A DNA stretch of 64,000 nt from positions 1 through 64,000 of the forward strand of contig JARLIK010000026.1 of NCBI GenBank assembly GCA_031291755.1, written 5' to 3'. The position numbers and the translations under genes are program-made. Position 1 is the stretch's first letter. Every line of letters starts with the position of its first letter. Shown here piece by piece: positions 45,023-53,572 of this stretch. The notes under the pieces are model-generated. The model was not told where the DNA came from. It saw nothing but the letters and a program-made list of their open reading frames with translations, and ran no database searches. The stretch is from Acidocella sp. (GTDB lineage Bacteria; Pseudomonadota; Alphaproteobacteria; Acetobacterales; Acetobacteraceae).

Positions 45023-45047
45023 GTATAACGGATGTTATACTATAGCT
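45023..45047 (+). promoter_or_regulatory. Zur-like palindrome upstream of zur
   Basis: GTATAACGGATGTTATAC (45023-45040) is a perfect 7-bp inverted repeat. The overlapping ATGTTATACTATAGC (45032-45046) resembles the E. coli Zur core ATGTTATANTATAAC. It lies about 27 bp before ATG 45074. One or both arrangements may bind Zur for autoregulation. Confidence 0.55.
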
Positions 45048-45073
45048 CTTCAGGTTGAAAAGAGTTCAGGTCT

Positions 45074-45538
45074 ATGAGCAAGAAGAGAGGCCGGCCACTC
45101 ACGGAAGCATTGACGGAAGCGGAGAGGGTTTGCTTATCCAACGGAGCGCAGCTTACCGAATTGCGCCGCACCGTTCTGCAGCTGATTCTGGAGGCACCTG
45201 GCCCTTTGACGGCGTATCAATTGCTTGATCAATTGAAGGAGATTCGCAAATCTGCGGTACCGCCGACCGTGTATCGCACGCTTGAATTTTTGATGGAAAA
45301 CCGGCTGGTCCACAAAATCGAACAGTTGAATGCCTTTATCCCTTGCAGCGATGCGCATCATGACCATCACGATGTGCAATTTCTTATCTGCGAAAAATGC
45401 GGCACGGTGGCTGAGATCGAGGACCATGCGATTGTCCGCGCCTTGGCCAAAGCGGCGGAGAAACAAGGCTTCCATCCTGGCAAAGCGGTGGTGGAACTCG
45501 ATGGCATATGCGCGGCATGTTCAACGTCCGCGCATTGA
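45074..45538 (+). CDS. zur: Zinc uptake regulator, Fur family
   Basis: 154 residues. The N-terminal winged helix (LTELRRTVLQLILEAPGPLTAYQLLDQL; PPTVYRTLEFLMENRLV) is Fur-like. The metal-binding C-terminus has DAHHDHHDVQFLICEKCG and CAAC, i.e. two CxxC pairs for structural zinc and His-rich regulatory sites. Cys pattern and position next to a zinc importer make Zur more likely than Fur. It is convergent with the last permease gene, 11 bp apart. Confidence 0.92.
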   Translation: MSKKRGRPLTEALTEAERVCLSNGAQLTELRRTVLQLILEAPGPLTAYQLLDQLKEIRKSAVPPTVYRTLEFLMENRLVHKIEQLNAFIPCSDAHHDHHDVQFLICEKCGTVAEIEDHAIVRALAKAAEKQGFHPGKAVVELDGICAACSTSAH

Positions 45539-45548
45539 GCTTAAGCTT

Positions 45549-46367
45549 CTAGCGCCCGGCTATAACTTCATGAATTGAACGCGCCGCTCGTGCCCAGGCC
45601 CAGCCTCGGCCCAGCCCGTAGGACAGCGCAGCGAACCCGCCTACAAAGAAACCGACCGGCCAGTTGGTCGTATAGGAAAGCGCCAATGCTAACCACACGG
45701 TGGCTAGCGCGATGCTGACGCAGAGACCCAAGGCGCGCACTGGCCGGTCGGTCAACAGGCGGGCGGCGGAGGCGGGGCCGAGCATCAGGCTGAACACCAG
45801 CAGCGCCCCAACCACCGGCAGCGCCATTGCGGTGGCAAGGCCAAGAATGGCCAGGAATAATAATGCAATGCGCTGATTTGAAATGCCCCGGGCCGTTCCG
45901 AGGTCGGGAGAAACCGAATTCAGCAATAGTGGCCGGAACAACAGGATCATCAGCCCGACGGCGACCACGCTGAGGAGTGCCACCGGCCCAATCTCGCCGC
46001 GGCTGACGCCCAGCACTTGCCCGAACAATAGCGCGTAAACCCCTTGCGAATATTCGTTCGACAGGCTTAGGAACAGAGTGCCGAGACCGAGCAGAGTTAT
46101 CAGTGTTAAGGCGGTGGCGACATCGTTACGCTGATGCCGGCTAAGCTGGCTGATGCCAACAACGCCGAGCACGGCGAATGTTATCAAACCCCAAAACTCG
46201 TTGACCCCGATGAGCTTCGCCGCAGCAGCGCCTGGAAACGTGCTGAGCGGCAGCGTGTGGGCCGCGAACGTGTTGCCACGGATAATCACGAACATGCCAG
46301 TGACGCCTGCAACAATCGCAACCATCGTGGCAACGATCCAACTATTGAGCATGAAGCTTGAAAACAT
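45549..46367 (-). CDS. Zinc ABC transporter permease, second copy
   Basis: 272 residues with about eight hydrophobic helices of the ABC-3 metal permease family (GMFVIIRGNTFAAHTL at the N-terminus; ALPVVGALLVFSLMLGP). It is a paralogue of the upstream permease and lies 3 bp after it, so the importer probably has a heterodimeric membrane domain. It ends convergently with zur. Confidence 0.85.
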   Translation of the reverse strand: MFSSFMLNSWIVATMVAIVAGVTGMFVIIRGNTFAAHTLPLSTFPGAAAAKLIGVNEFWGLITFAVLGVVGISQLSRHQRNDVATALTLITLLGLGTLFLSLSNEYSQGVYALLFGQVLGVSRGEIGPVALLSVVAVGLMILLFRPLLLNSVSPDLGTARGISNQRIALLFLAILGLATAMALPVVGALLVFSLMLGPASAARLLTDRPVRALGLCVSIALATVWLALALSYTTNWPVGFFVGGFAALSYGLGRGWAWARAARSIHEVIAGR

Positions 46368-46369
46368 GC

Positions 46370-47266
46370 TTACGTGCTCATCAAGCGGTTAGTTGTCGGT
46401 ATGCCAAGCCTGCCGCGCCGTCCCGGCAGACCGGCGAGTAGATAAACCGCAAAAATGATGGTGACGATGAAAAAGCTCACAGGCCAGCCATGGCCAGGTG
46501 TCCAGTTGTAGCTGTCATAGGCGAGCAGTATGCCGCCCCAAGTGGCGCCCACACCGATCAGCGCGGCGAGGCAAATCGCCACGCCGGGACGCTTCGCCAG
46601 GCGCAGCGCCGCCGCCGCCGGGCCAATCAGCAAAGCGGTTGATAAAATCGCGCCAATGGTCATCGCCGACAGTGTCACCGCAAGCGAGAGCATCAGCAGA
46701 TGCAGCAGGCCGATCAGCCGGACATTGATGCCCTGAACCTCGGCCAGAGTGGAATCGAGTGAGCTAAGCAGCAGCGGGCGATAAATGGCGGCGACCAAAA
46801 GGACGACGGCGAGTGCAATGATCAGCACCGCCGGAATGATGGAAGCCGGAATTGCAAACATTGACCCGAACATCACCGAAGTTGCGGCCCCGGTGGTGCT
46901 GCGTGTGGTGACATCGAAATAAAGCAGCAAGGCTGTGAGTCCGAGGCCAGCGCCCAACACGATGCCGGTGACCAGGTCACGCTCACGGGCGCGGCTGACT
47001 CCCAAAAATTCCATCGCACTGGCCGCCAGCACCGCCATGCCGAGAAAGCCGAACATCGGGTTGATTCCAAGTAGAAACGAAGCCGCGCCGCCCGCGCTGC
47101 TGACATCGGCCAAAGCATGGCCGGCAAATGACTGCCCCCGGATGATGGTGAACACGCCGATCCAAGCGGAAACAATCGCAGCACCGCCGCCAATAATCAT
47201 GGCCGTATGCACCGGGCCGCTGACAAAGAAGCCAGGCTGGAAAATGACGGCGATTAAATAATTCAT
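46370..47266 (-). CDS. Zinc ABC transporter permease, first copy
   Basis: 298 residues. ABC-3 permease signatures FTIIRGQSFAGHALADVSSAG and MTIGAILSTALLIGPAAAALRL are clear, with eight or nine predicted helices. It lies 7 bp after znuC and 3 bp before the paralogous permease. Together with znuA and znuC it forms a zinc (or zinc/manganese) uptake system; the zinc assignment rests on the Zur gene and Zur-like boxes. Confidence 0.88.
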   Translation of the reverse strand: MNYLIAVIFQPGFFVSGPVHTAMIIGGGAAIVSAWIGVFTIIRGQSFAGHALADVSSAGGAASFLLGINPMFGFLGMAVLAASAMEFLGVSRARERDLVTGIVLGAGLGLTALLLYFDVTTRSTTGAATSVMFGSMFAIPASIIPAVLIIALAVVLLVAAIYRPLLLSSLDSTLAEVQGINVRLIGLLHLLMLSLAVTLSAMTIGAILSTALLIGPAAAALRLAKRPGVAICLAALIGVGATWGGILLAYDSYNWTPGHGWPVSFFIVTIIFAVYLLAGLPGRRGRLGIPTTNRLMST

Positions 47267-47273
47267 GGCTGGC

Positions 47274-48104
47274 TCACGGAATCACCGTGACGTGCGCGGT
47301 GTGTTGCTCAATCGCCGCCGGAATTTCATTGGCGGCACCGGCGGCGATCACCAGTACGCGCCCGTGCACCCGGATGACATCGATATGGTAGCCATAAAGC
47401 GCGCTCAGAACCTCGGTCCGCACCACCTCATCGGTGCGCCCGCTGGCAGCGCGGCCATTGGCGAGATAGACGATACGATCCATCGCCCCCAGCAGCGGAT
47501 TCATGTCATGCGCCGAGACCAGCACGGTGATGTCGTGCTCAGAGGCCACTTTGCGTAACAGCGAAACGATTTCAGCGGTGGCGCGAATGTCGAGATTGGC
47601 GAGCGGTTCATCGAGTAGCAAAAGCTTTGGCCGGCGGATCAAAGCATGCGCGATCAAAATCCGTTGCTGCTGCCCGCCGGAGAGATTGCCAATCCGCTGA
47701 TCGGCAAAATTTTGCGCATCCACGGCGGCCAGCATCTCATCAACCAGCCTGGTCCGCGCCTTGGAGGGCAGCGGCAGGCCCAGCTTGTGACCGGTCAAAC
47801 CGAGTTCCACTAAATCCAGCGCCCGCAGCGGCATATCCGGGTCGAACTGAATTTTTTGCGGCACATAGCCAACCGAACCGAAGCCGTTGCCGCGTGATAC
47901 GCCGTCGATGCGGATCTGCCCGGCGCTGAGCGGCTGGATGCCGAGAATGCTGCGCAGCAATGTGGTTTTGCCCGAACCATTGGCACCGATCAGTCCGCAA
48001 AACGCGCCGCGCTGCAGGGTGAACGAGACATCAGTTAGCACCTGACGGCCCGGAAAGGCCACGCTAAGCTGATCAACAATCAGCATTTCATCGATATTTC
48101 GCAT
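47274..48104 (-). CDS. znuC: Zinc ABC transporter ATPase
   Basis: 276 residues from ATG 48104, which overlaps the znuA stop (TGATG). Walker A GANGSGKTT, signature LSGGQQQRILIAHAL, Walker B LLLLDEPLANLD and H-loop SAHD are complete. The length and the C-terminal His-poor domain match ZnuC-like metal importers. A TTG one codon upstream is in frame but has no support. Confidence 0.9.
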   Translation of the reverse strand: MRNIDEMLIVDQLSVAFPGRQVLTDVSFTLQRGAFCGLIGANGSGKTTLLRSILGIQPLSAGQIRIDGVSRGNGFGSVGYVPQKIQFDPDMPLRALDLVELGLTGHKLGLPLPSKARTRLVDEMLAAVDAQNFADQRIGNLSGGQQQRILIAHALIRRPKLLLLDEPLANLDIRATAEIVSLLRKVASEHDITVLVSAHDMNPLLGAMDRIVYLANGRAASGRTDEVVRTEVLSALYGYHIDVIRVHGRVLVIAAGAANEIPAAIEQHTAHVTVIP

Positions 48105-49060
48105 CAAGGTTTTGGCTTCACCAATAATGTTTCAGTCGAAACCTTGTCTGTCACCGCTTTGCGCAATGCAACCACCTCGGACAGCATCCAGGATTGATAA
48201 TGATAGCCAGGCGTTGGCATCGTCTCATACACCCCCACGATGGGGACACCGTTCTGCCGGGCCTGGCTGAGAAACGAGTCTGTCAGCGGGTCGGTGACCT
48301 GTTGATTATACACGAACACTTTCACTTGATGGCTGGTGAACAAGGCGTTCTGCGTGGTCACATCCTGCGGCGAGGGGTCAGTGCCGTTCATGATCGCGGC
48401 TTGCAGGCTGAACGGGGTGAGGATGTTGGTGCCTGCAGCTTGCAGCATATAGTCGCCCACCGGCTCGGTAACCGCGACTTGCGTGTTGGGAAAATCCGCC
48501 TTGAAAGCGGCGAGGGCGGTCAGCCAGGGTTTGAGCGAGGCGATAAACTGCGCCGCGTTGGCCTGGAAATATGTCGCATGCGCGGGCTGCAGGGCGGCAA
48601 GATCAGCCGCCACCGCCTTGGCCACGGCCGGCATCGTCGCCGGGTCGTACCAGAGGTGCGGGTTAGGGGTGGAATCAGGCAACCCGCGCAACTGCTGAAC
48701 ATTGATCACCTGGCGCTTGGCGCTGGGGGTGGCAGCGAGCATCTTGTCCGCCCAGTCGTCGTACCCGAGGCCATTTTCCACCATCAAATCCGCCGCCGCA
48801 ATCTGCGCCACGATTTTGGGGCTGGCTTCAAAGCTATGCGGGTCGGTGTTCGGGTCGGTCTCGATCGCGCTCACCTGCACATATTGTCCGCCAACCTGCG
48901 AAATCACGTCAGCATATTGATTTTCCACGCCAATGGCCTTGATCACCGCAGGCGCTGTGGTTTGGGCACAGGCCGGGTGATGGGTCGCGCAGATGCTCAG
49001 CACGGCCACTACGGCGGCAAGCGCCGCACGATGTTGCAGCAAGGCAGACCAAACTCTCAT
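48104..49060 (-). CDS. znuA: Periplasmic zinc-binding protein
   Basis: 318 residues from ATG 49060; GGAG lies six nt before it, while ATG 49066 is directly adjacent to the same site. A signal peptide (PACAQ) is followed by the cluster A-I fold. Likely ligands are His in TDPHSFE, His in NPHLWYD and Glu in VTEPVGDYM; the fourth ligand is unclear in VYETMPTPGYHYQSW. The His-rich loop of E. coli ZnuA is missing. Two Zur-like palindromes lie upstream. Zinc specificity is inferred from context. Confidence 0.87.
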   Translation of the reverse strand: MRVWSALLQHRAALAAVVAVLSICATHHPACAQTTAPAVIKAIGVENQYADVISQVGGQYVQVSAIETDPNTDPHSFEASPKIVAQIAAADLMVENGLGYDDWADKMLAATPSAKRQVINVQQLRGLPDSTPNPHLWYDPATMPAVAKAVAADLAALQPAHATYFQANAAQFIASLKPWLTALAAFKADFPNTQVAVTEPVGDYMLQAAGTNILTPFSLQAAIMNGTDPSPQDVTTQNALFTSHQVKVFVYNQQVTDPLTDSFLSQARQNGVPIVGVYETMPTPGYHYQSWMLSEVVALRKAVTDKVSTETLLVKPKP

Positions 49061-49108
49061 TTTCATCTCCAGTTGGAAAATCGCCGTGGAGGGTTTTGAT
49101 AGGTAAGA

Positions 49109-49123
49109 TGATATAACATATCA
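49109..49123 (-). promoter_or_regulatory. Zur-like box 1 upstream of znuA
   Basis: TGATATAACATATCA is a 7-1-7 palindrome with one mismatch, 49 bp upstream of ATG 49060. Similar in sequence to box 2 and to alphaproteobacterial Zur sites with GATAT...ATATC. Confidence 0.65.
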
Positions 49124-49142
49124 ATTAGCACGTCTAGTCGTA

Positions 49143-49157
49143 TGATATATTATATCA
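49143..49157 (-). promoter_or_regulatory. Zur-like box 2 upstream of znuA
   Basis: TGATATATTATATCA is a perfect 7-1-7 palindrome, 19 bp beyond box 1. The two boxes would allow cooperative repression of the zinc importer. Confidence 0.7.
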
Positions 49158-49533
49158 TGATGCGATTAAATGGCCAGTCCAGCTTGGTTTGAAGATGAGG
49201 TTCCGGACTTGGTGTTTGCGCCGGGTATTTTGGCCTCCATCATTACGACCCCCGCGAAAGCGGGGGGAAGCAATCCATCTTCTCCGTTCTCTAGCAACGA
49301 CCTGTGTAGGACAGGTGAGCGCTGCGTAATCCGCCATCGTTTGTGCGGCTTACTCGTCCAGGATTTTTTGGCAGCGTTACTTTGGTATGTCCAAGAAACC
49401 AAAGAGGCGGAATGCGCTTTGCCATTCCGCCCCAAACGTTCCGCCCGTTATGGCCGCGAAAGTATCGATCTATGTTTTATGGGCTAAAGGCGTGGATGGT
49501 TGCTTTCGCGGCCATAACGGGTGAAGCGTTACG
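49158..49533. other. Noncoding block rich in hairpins and inverted repeats
   Basis: No credible gene. It holds a REP-like hairpin CCCCCGC-GAAA-GCGGGGG (49249-49266) and a 9-bp stem GGCGGAATG/CATTCCGCC (49406-49431). A 19-bp perfect inverted repeat (49444-49462 and 49503-49521) ends next to the rluC stop. A 105-codon plus frame across the block is almost certainly spurious. Confidence 0.6.
49444..49521. repeat. 19-bp perfect inverted repeat with 40-base loop
   Basis: CCCGTTATGGCCGCGAAAG at 49444-49462 pairs perfectly with 49503-49521; less perfect pairing extends outward (AACG.T.C / complement). It lies 12 bp from the rluC stop, so it could act as a terminator or be a remnant of a miniature mobile element. 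Confidence 0.7.
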
Positions 49534-50514
49534 CTACCCCCGCGTCACGCGCTTCGGCTTTGCTGCCACCGGCACGGAAAAACCCAGTGCCTCGAAACTA
49601 TCTTTCATATGTTTTGGCAGCGGGGCTTCCACCGTTAAAAACCCACCATCAGGATGCGGAATTTTCAGCCGCCTTGCGTGCAGATGCAGTTGCGGCGCAA
49701 AACCATCAGCAAAGGCGGCGCCATAGGCGGCGTCACCTAAAATCGGCGTCCCCAGCGCCAACGTGTGCACGCGCAACTGGTGCATCCGTCCGGTCAACGG
49801 GTTCAACTCCGCCCAGGCGAATTTTTTGCCGGCATAGTCGATGATTTTATATTCCGTCACCGCCCGCAGTGCTTCCTTATCCTCGCGCGAGGCCGGGGCG
49901 GCGCGTGACGAGCCTTCGCCTTCCACCCGGTTCAGCGGCAGATCAATCCGCCCTTCCAGCACTGGCGGCACGCCCCACAACAGCGCCCAGTAGGTTTTTT
50001 CAACATCGCGGCCCCGGAAGGCGGCGGCCAGACGTGAGGCGGGCTTCACCCCGCGGGCGAGGAGCAGCACACCGGAGGTGTCGCGGTCCAGACGATGCAC
50101 CAGCTTGGGCCGTTCAGTGCCGTCAAATCGCAGCGCGTCCAGCATGCCGTCCAGATGCACTTTAATCCCGCTGCCGCCCTGGCTGGCCAGACCCGCCGGC
50201 TTGTTCAGCACGATCACCGAGTCATCGCGATACAAAATCATCGCCTCCAGATCGCGAACCATATGCGGGTCCATCACCATCAGCTGCCGCACTTTCGGCA
50301 TCTCGGAGGGCGGGGTGATCGGCGGCACGGTCACAATCTGGCCGGTTTCCACATGGGTACTGGCTTCGGCGCGCTTGCCATCAACGCGGATTTTGCCGTT
50401 GCGCAGCAGCTTCTGGATCATGGCTTGCGTTAAGCCCTCAACATTGCGGCGCAGGAAACGGTCAAGCCGGCTGTCGGCTTCGGTGTCGGGGACGGGAAGA
50501 ATAATATCAGTCAT
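49534..50514 (-). CDS. rluC: 23S rRNA pseudouridine synthase, RluC type
   Basis: 326 residues from ATG 50514, which overlaps the rarA stop (ATGA). The S4 domain (RLDRFLRRNVEGLTQAMIQKLLRNGKIRVDGKR in parts) is followed by the RluA-type core HRLDRDTSGVLLLARG, with the catalytic Asp, and GRMHQLRVHTLALG. RluC-type enzymes modify 23S rRNA residues near the peptidyl transferase centre. It is a second member of the family here besides rluD. Confidence 0.9.
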   Translation of the reverse strand: MTDIILPVPDTEADSRLDRFLRRNVEGLTQAMIQKLLRNGKIRVDGKRAEASTHVETGQIVTVPPITPPSEMPKVRQLMVMDPHMVRDLEAMILYRDDSVIVLNKPAGLASQGGSGIKVHLDGMLDALRFDGTERPKLVHRLDRDTSGVLLLARGVKPASRLAAAFRGRDVEKTYWALLWGVPPVLEGRIDLPLNRVEGEGSSRAAPASREDKEALRAVTEYKIIDYAGKKFAWAELNPLTGRMHQLRVHTLALGTPILGDAAYGAAFADGFAPQLHLHARRLKIPHPDGGFLTVEAPLPKHMKDSFEALGFSVPVAAKPKRVTRG

Positions 50515-51824
50515 GGGGTCTCTTCGCGCAATTTTGCCCAATAGGCGAGGCGCTTGGAAATTTCGCGCTCAAAACCGCGCTCGACCGGACGGTATAAATC
50601 CGGGCGGCCCATGCCTTCGGGGAAGTAATTCTGGCCGGAGAAGGCGGCTTCGGTGCTGTGGTCGTATTCGTACCCGGCGCCGTAGCCGAGGTTTTTCATC
50701 AGTTTGGTAGGGGCGTTCAGAATATGCGCGGGCGGCATCAGGCTGCCGGTTTCCTTGGCCGCGCGGTTGGCGGCACCGATGGCTTTATAGGTGGCGTTCG
50801 ATTTTGGCGCGGTGGCGAGGTAAATCACCGCCTGTGCGATGCAAATTTCCCCCTCGGGGGAGCCCAGCCGCTCATAGGCTTCCCAGGCGGCCAGCGCCTG
50901 CACCAAAGCCTGCGGGTCGGCGAGGCCGATATCCTCCGAGGCAAAGCGGGTGATGCGCCGTGCGATGTAGCGCGGGTCCTCGCCGCCGGCCAGCATGCGG
51001 GCCAGCCAATATAAGGCGGCGTCAGCATCGGAGCCGCGCATGGATTTATGCAGGGCCGAGATGAGGTTGTAATGCTCCTCGCGGTCTTTGTCATACAGGG
51101 CGGCGCGGCGGGCGAGCAGGTTTGCCAATTGGTCGGAATTTAACGGGGCACTGTCGTGCAGGGCGAATAATTGCTCGGCCAGATTCAACAAGGCGCGGCC
51201 ATCGCCATCGGCCATCGCCCGCAAAGTGGCGCGGCCTTCGGGGGTTAGGGGCAGCGGCGCACTGGCATCGGTTTCAGCCCGCACCAGCAGATTTTCCATG
51301 GCGGCGTCATCGAGCCGGCGCAGCACCATCACTTGGCAGCGCGAGAGCAATGCGCCGTTGAGCGCGAAGGAGGGGTTTTCGGTGGTCGCCCCAATCAGCA
51401 CGATGGTGCCGGCTTCCACCACCGGCAAAAACGCATCCTGCTGGGCGCGGTTGAAGCGGTGGATTTCATCGACGAACAGCAAAGTGGTTTTGCCGGAGCG
51501 TTTGAGCTTGAGCGCGTCATCAAACACCCGCTTCAAATCCGCGACACCAGAGAACACCGCCGAGATTTGGGTGAAATGCAGCCCGGCCTCCGCCGCCAGC
51601 AGCCGTGCGATGGTGGTTTTACCCACCCCTGGTGGTCCCCATAAAATGAGGGACGCCAGCGAGCCGCGCTTTAGCATGCCGGTCAGGCTGCCTTCTGGCC
51701 CCAGCAGATGGTCTTGCCCGACAATATCGGCCACATGCTTGGGCCGCAGCCGTTCGGCCAGCGGTATGGCGGTGGGGGTGGCTGTTATTTCGGTGGGCGG
51801 GAATAAATCATCGTCGGCGGGCAT
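50511..51824 (-). CDS. rarA: Replication-associated recombination ATPase RarA (MgsA)
   Basis: 437 residues. The AAA+ module shows Walker A LWGPPGVGKTTIARLLA, Walker B TLLFVDEIHRFNRAQQDAFLP and sensor 1 TTENPSFALNGALLSRC. The C-terminal tetramerisation region ends PPAHILNAPTKLMKNLGYGAGYEYDH, typical of RarA/WRNIP1. It acts at stalled replication forks. It is coupled to rluC. Confidence 0.93.
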   Translation of the reverse strand: MPADDDLFPPTEITATPTAIPLAERLRPKHVADIVGQDHLLGPEGSLTGMLKRGSLASLILWGPPGVGKTTIARLLAAEAGLHFTQISAVFSGVADLKRVFDDALKLKRSGKTTLLFVDEIHRFNRAQQDAFLPVVEAGTIVLIGATTENPSFALNGALLSRCQVMVLRRLDDAAMENLLVRAETDASAPLPLTPEGRATLRAMADGDGRALLNLAEQLFALHDSAPLNSDQLANLLARRAALYDKDREEHYNLISALHKSMRGSDADAALYWLARMLAGGEDPRYIARRITRFASEDIGLADPQALVQALAAWEAYERLGSPEGEICIAQAVIYLATAPKSNATYKAIGAANRAAKETGSLMPPAHILNAPTKLMKNLGYGAGYEYDHSTEAAFSGQNYFPEGMGRPDLYRPVERGFEREISKRLAYWAKLREETP

Positions 51825-51853
51825 TTGCCCTATGTAGCGCCGCGTTGCGCGTT

Positions 51854-51889
51854 ACCCAAATAGCTTTACCCAAATAGCTTTACCCAAAT
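51854..51889. repeat. 14-bp tandem repeat at a gene end
   Basis: ACCCAAATAGCTTT occurs twice in tandem (51854-51867, 51868-51881) followed by a partial third copy (51882-51889). The DUF2177 stop codon lies at the junction (51880-51882), so copy-number change could alter the C-terminus. Confidence 0.8.
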
Positions 51890-52281
51890 TTGCGTGCGAC
51901 CAAAAACGCCACCCCGGCGGTGACGCTGGTGATGATGCCGCCCCAGATCATGTCCAGCGCCGTCACATTCACCGGCCAGCCCTGCAATATCGCCAGCGAG
52001 GTGAGGTCGTAGGTGCCATAGGCAATCAACCCCAGAACCGCACCGCGCGTGACCGCCGCGCCAAAATCACCGCCGGCCAGGGCAGGCAGGGTGATGAGGT
52101 AGGTGACCCCGGCGGCGTACAGCAGGTAAAACAGCACGGCGGCCCAAACCACCGGCTTATCACTCATCAAATGCCCGATGCCGGGGCGGTACAGGCGGGA
52201 CGTGGCAAAACCGAGCCAGCACCCATCCATAATACCCATCACGATCAGGCTGGTGAGATAGGCGATGATCGGCGTGCGCAT
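51880..52281 (-). CDS. DUF2177 membrane protein
   Basis: 133 residues with about four hydrophobic helices. MGIMDGCWLGFATSRLY and GLIAYGTYDLTSLAIL match the DUF2177 family, whose function is unknown. The C-terminus runs into the 14-bp repeat. It stands between rarA and the epimerase in the same direction but with a small gap, so it may be its own unit. Confidence 0.85.
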   Translation of the reverse strand: MRTPIIAYLTSLIVMGIMDGCWLGFATSRLYRPGIGHLMSDKPVVWAAVLFYLLYAAGVTYLITLPALAGGDFGAAVTRGAVLGLIAYGTYDLTSLAILQGWPVNVTALDMIWGGIITSVTAGVAFLVARKFG

Positions 52282-52323
52282 GGTGGCTCCCTGAATAGCG
52301 TGACTCCCATGTGGCGGGGTGGT

Positions 52324-53298
52324 TCAAAATTCCAATGGTTGATTGTCAGAATACCATTCTACCGTCCGCGCCAAAGCAGACGGAAAATCGATCTCCGGTC
52401 GCCAGCCCAGTTGTGTACGGGCTTTGGTGGTGTCTAGCCGCATGTGTTTAATTTCAGCCTGCGCGGTTGAGGCGATGATGGGCTGCAAATCCGAGCCCAT
52501 CATGTGGACGATTTGCGATACCAACCCGATGATGGGGACAGCAACCTCATACGAAAAATTGACTGCCTGGCCACGTAAATTGGAATCCTCTGCCAGCTTT
52601 TCCGCCAGCATCAAATGCACCCGTGCGGCTTCCTCGACATATAAAAAATCGCGGGTGAAATTACCATCCGAGCGCAGCACCGGCGCTTGCCCCCGTAAAA
52701 TCTGCCGGATGGTGTAGGGAATAATCCTCTCGAAAGCGAAATCATAGCCGCCAAAATAATTGCCGCAGCGGGTGATGGCAACGTTGAGGTTGAACAGCCG
52801 GCCATACGATTGCGCGATCAAATCCTGGGTGGCCTTGGCAATTTCATACGGGTGCTTCGGCTCCAGGGGTTTATCTTCCTGGAAGGGTGTTGGCTGCGTG
52901 CCGTAGGCTTTATCAGACGATGCCACGATCATCAGCGCATTGGGCTGATGAAGCCTGATCTGCTCCAGCAGGTTGATAGTACTCTCGATACTGGCCCGCA
53001 GCGCCGCCGCCGGCTCGCGCAATGCGGCGTTCACATCCACCATCGAGGCTAAATGGAATACGGCTGCAAATTCATGCGCCGCGAATGCTGAAGTCACCAC
53101 GGAAGGGTCTTCGACGGTCCCTGTGATGATCGTCACACGCTTTTCGAACCCAGTCAGCGCAAACTGGGAATTTGGCCGGGGGCGGCGGATGATGGCAACA
53201 ATATCAGCGCCTTGTTCCAGAAGCTGCCGTACCACCCAGCCCCCCAGAAAGCCGGTGGCCCCGGTGACGAGAATTTTCTTGCCGTGCCAGAAGCTCAT
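52324..53298 (-). CDS. NAD-dependent sugar-nucleotide epimerase/dehydratase (CDP-glucose 4,6-dehydratase-like)
   Basis: 324 residues, extended SDR. The Rossmann motif TGATGFLGG (residues 12-20) and catalytic Y151-x3-K155 (HPYEIAK) are present. The fingerprint VASSDKAYG at about 125-133 and an adjoining NYFGGYDFAFERIIPYT are typical of the RfbG-like dehydratase branch. It would convert a nucleotide sugar for surface glycans. It is divergent from the small membrane protein next door. Confidence 0.87.
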   Translation of the reverse strand: MSFWHGKKILVTGATGFLGGWVVRQLLEQGADIVAIIRRPRPNSQFALTGFEKRVTIITGTVEDPSVVTSAFAAHEFAAVFHLASMVDVNAALREPAAALRASIESTINLLEQIRLHQPNALMIVASSDKAYGTQPTPFQEDKPLEPKHPYEIAKATQDLIAQSYGRLFNLNVAITRCGNYFGGYDFAFERIIPYTIRQILRGQAPVLRSDGNFTRDFLYVEEAARVHLMLAEKLAEDSNLRGQAVNFSYEVAVPIIGLVSQIVHMMGSDLQPIIASTAQAEIKHMRLDTTKARTQLGWRPEIDFPSALARTVEWYSDNQPLEF

Positions 53299-53347
53299 CC
53301 TGCCCGCCTTGCTTGTTGCGACACTGCCGCCCTCCTATATGGGATTC

Positions 53348-53572
53348 ATGTCAGAGCAAAATGGCCCGATCATCGATATGACTCCGGAAGGTGACTTCGT
53401 TAAGCCGCCGAAGCCGGATTACCTGACCATCCTGGCGCGGCTGGTAGCGTTTGGCGTGTTGTTGCTGGTCGCGGCGGTCGCCTTCTGGATGGCGATTTTC
53501 ATCGTTCCCGTATTGATCATCCTGGGGATTGCCGGTTACGCGCTTTCGCGTACTCAAATCAGGCGTTTTTAA
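53348..53572 (+). CDS. Small hypothetical membrane protein
   Basis: 74 residues from ATG 53348; a second in-frame ATG at 53339 is possible. A charged, proline-containing N-terminus (DFVKPPKPDYLTI) is followed by a hydrophobic segment of about 40 residues, enough for one or two helices, then a basic tail (SRTQIRRF). The protein is not recognised. Its stop overlaps that of the convergent sufE by 4 bp. Confidence 0.6.
   Translation: MSEQNGPIIDMTPEGDFVKPPKPDYLTILARLVAFGVLLLVAAVAFWMAIFIVPVLIILGIAGYALSRTQIRRF

Noticed and set aside
49170-49487. 105-codon plus frame between znuA and rluC
   Set aside because: Runs through three inverted repeats and shows no protein-like features; better explained as noncoding.
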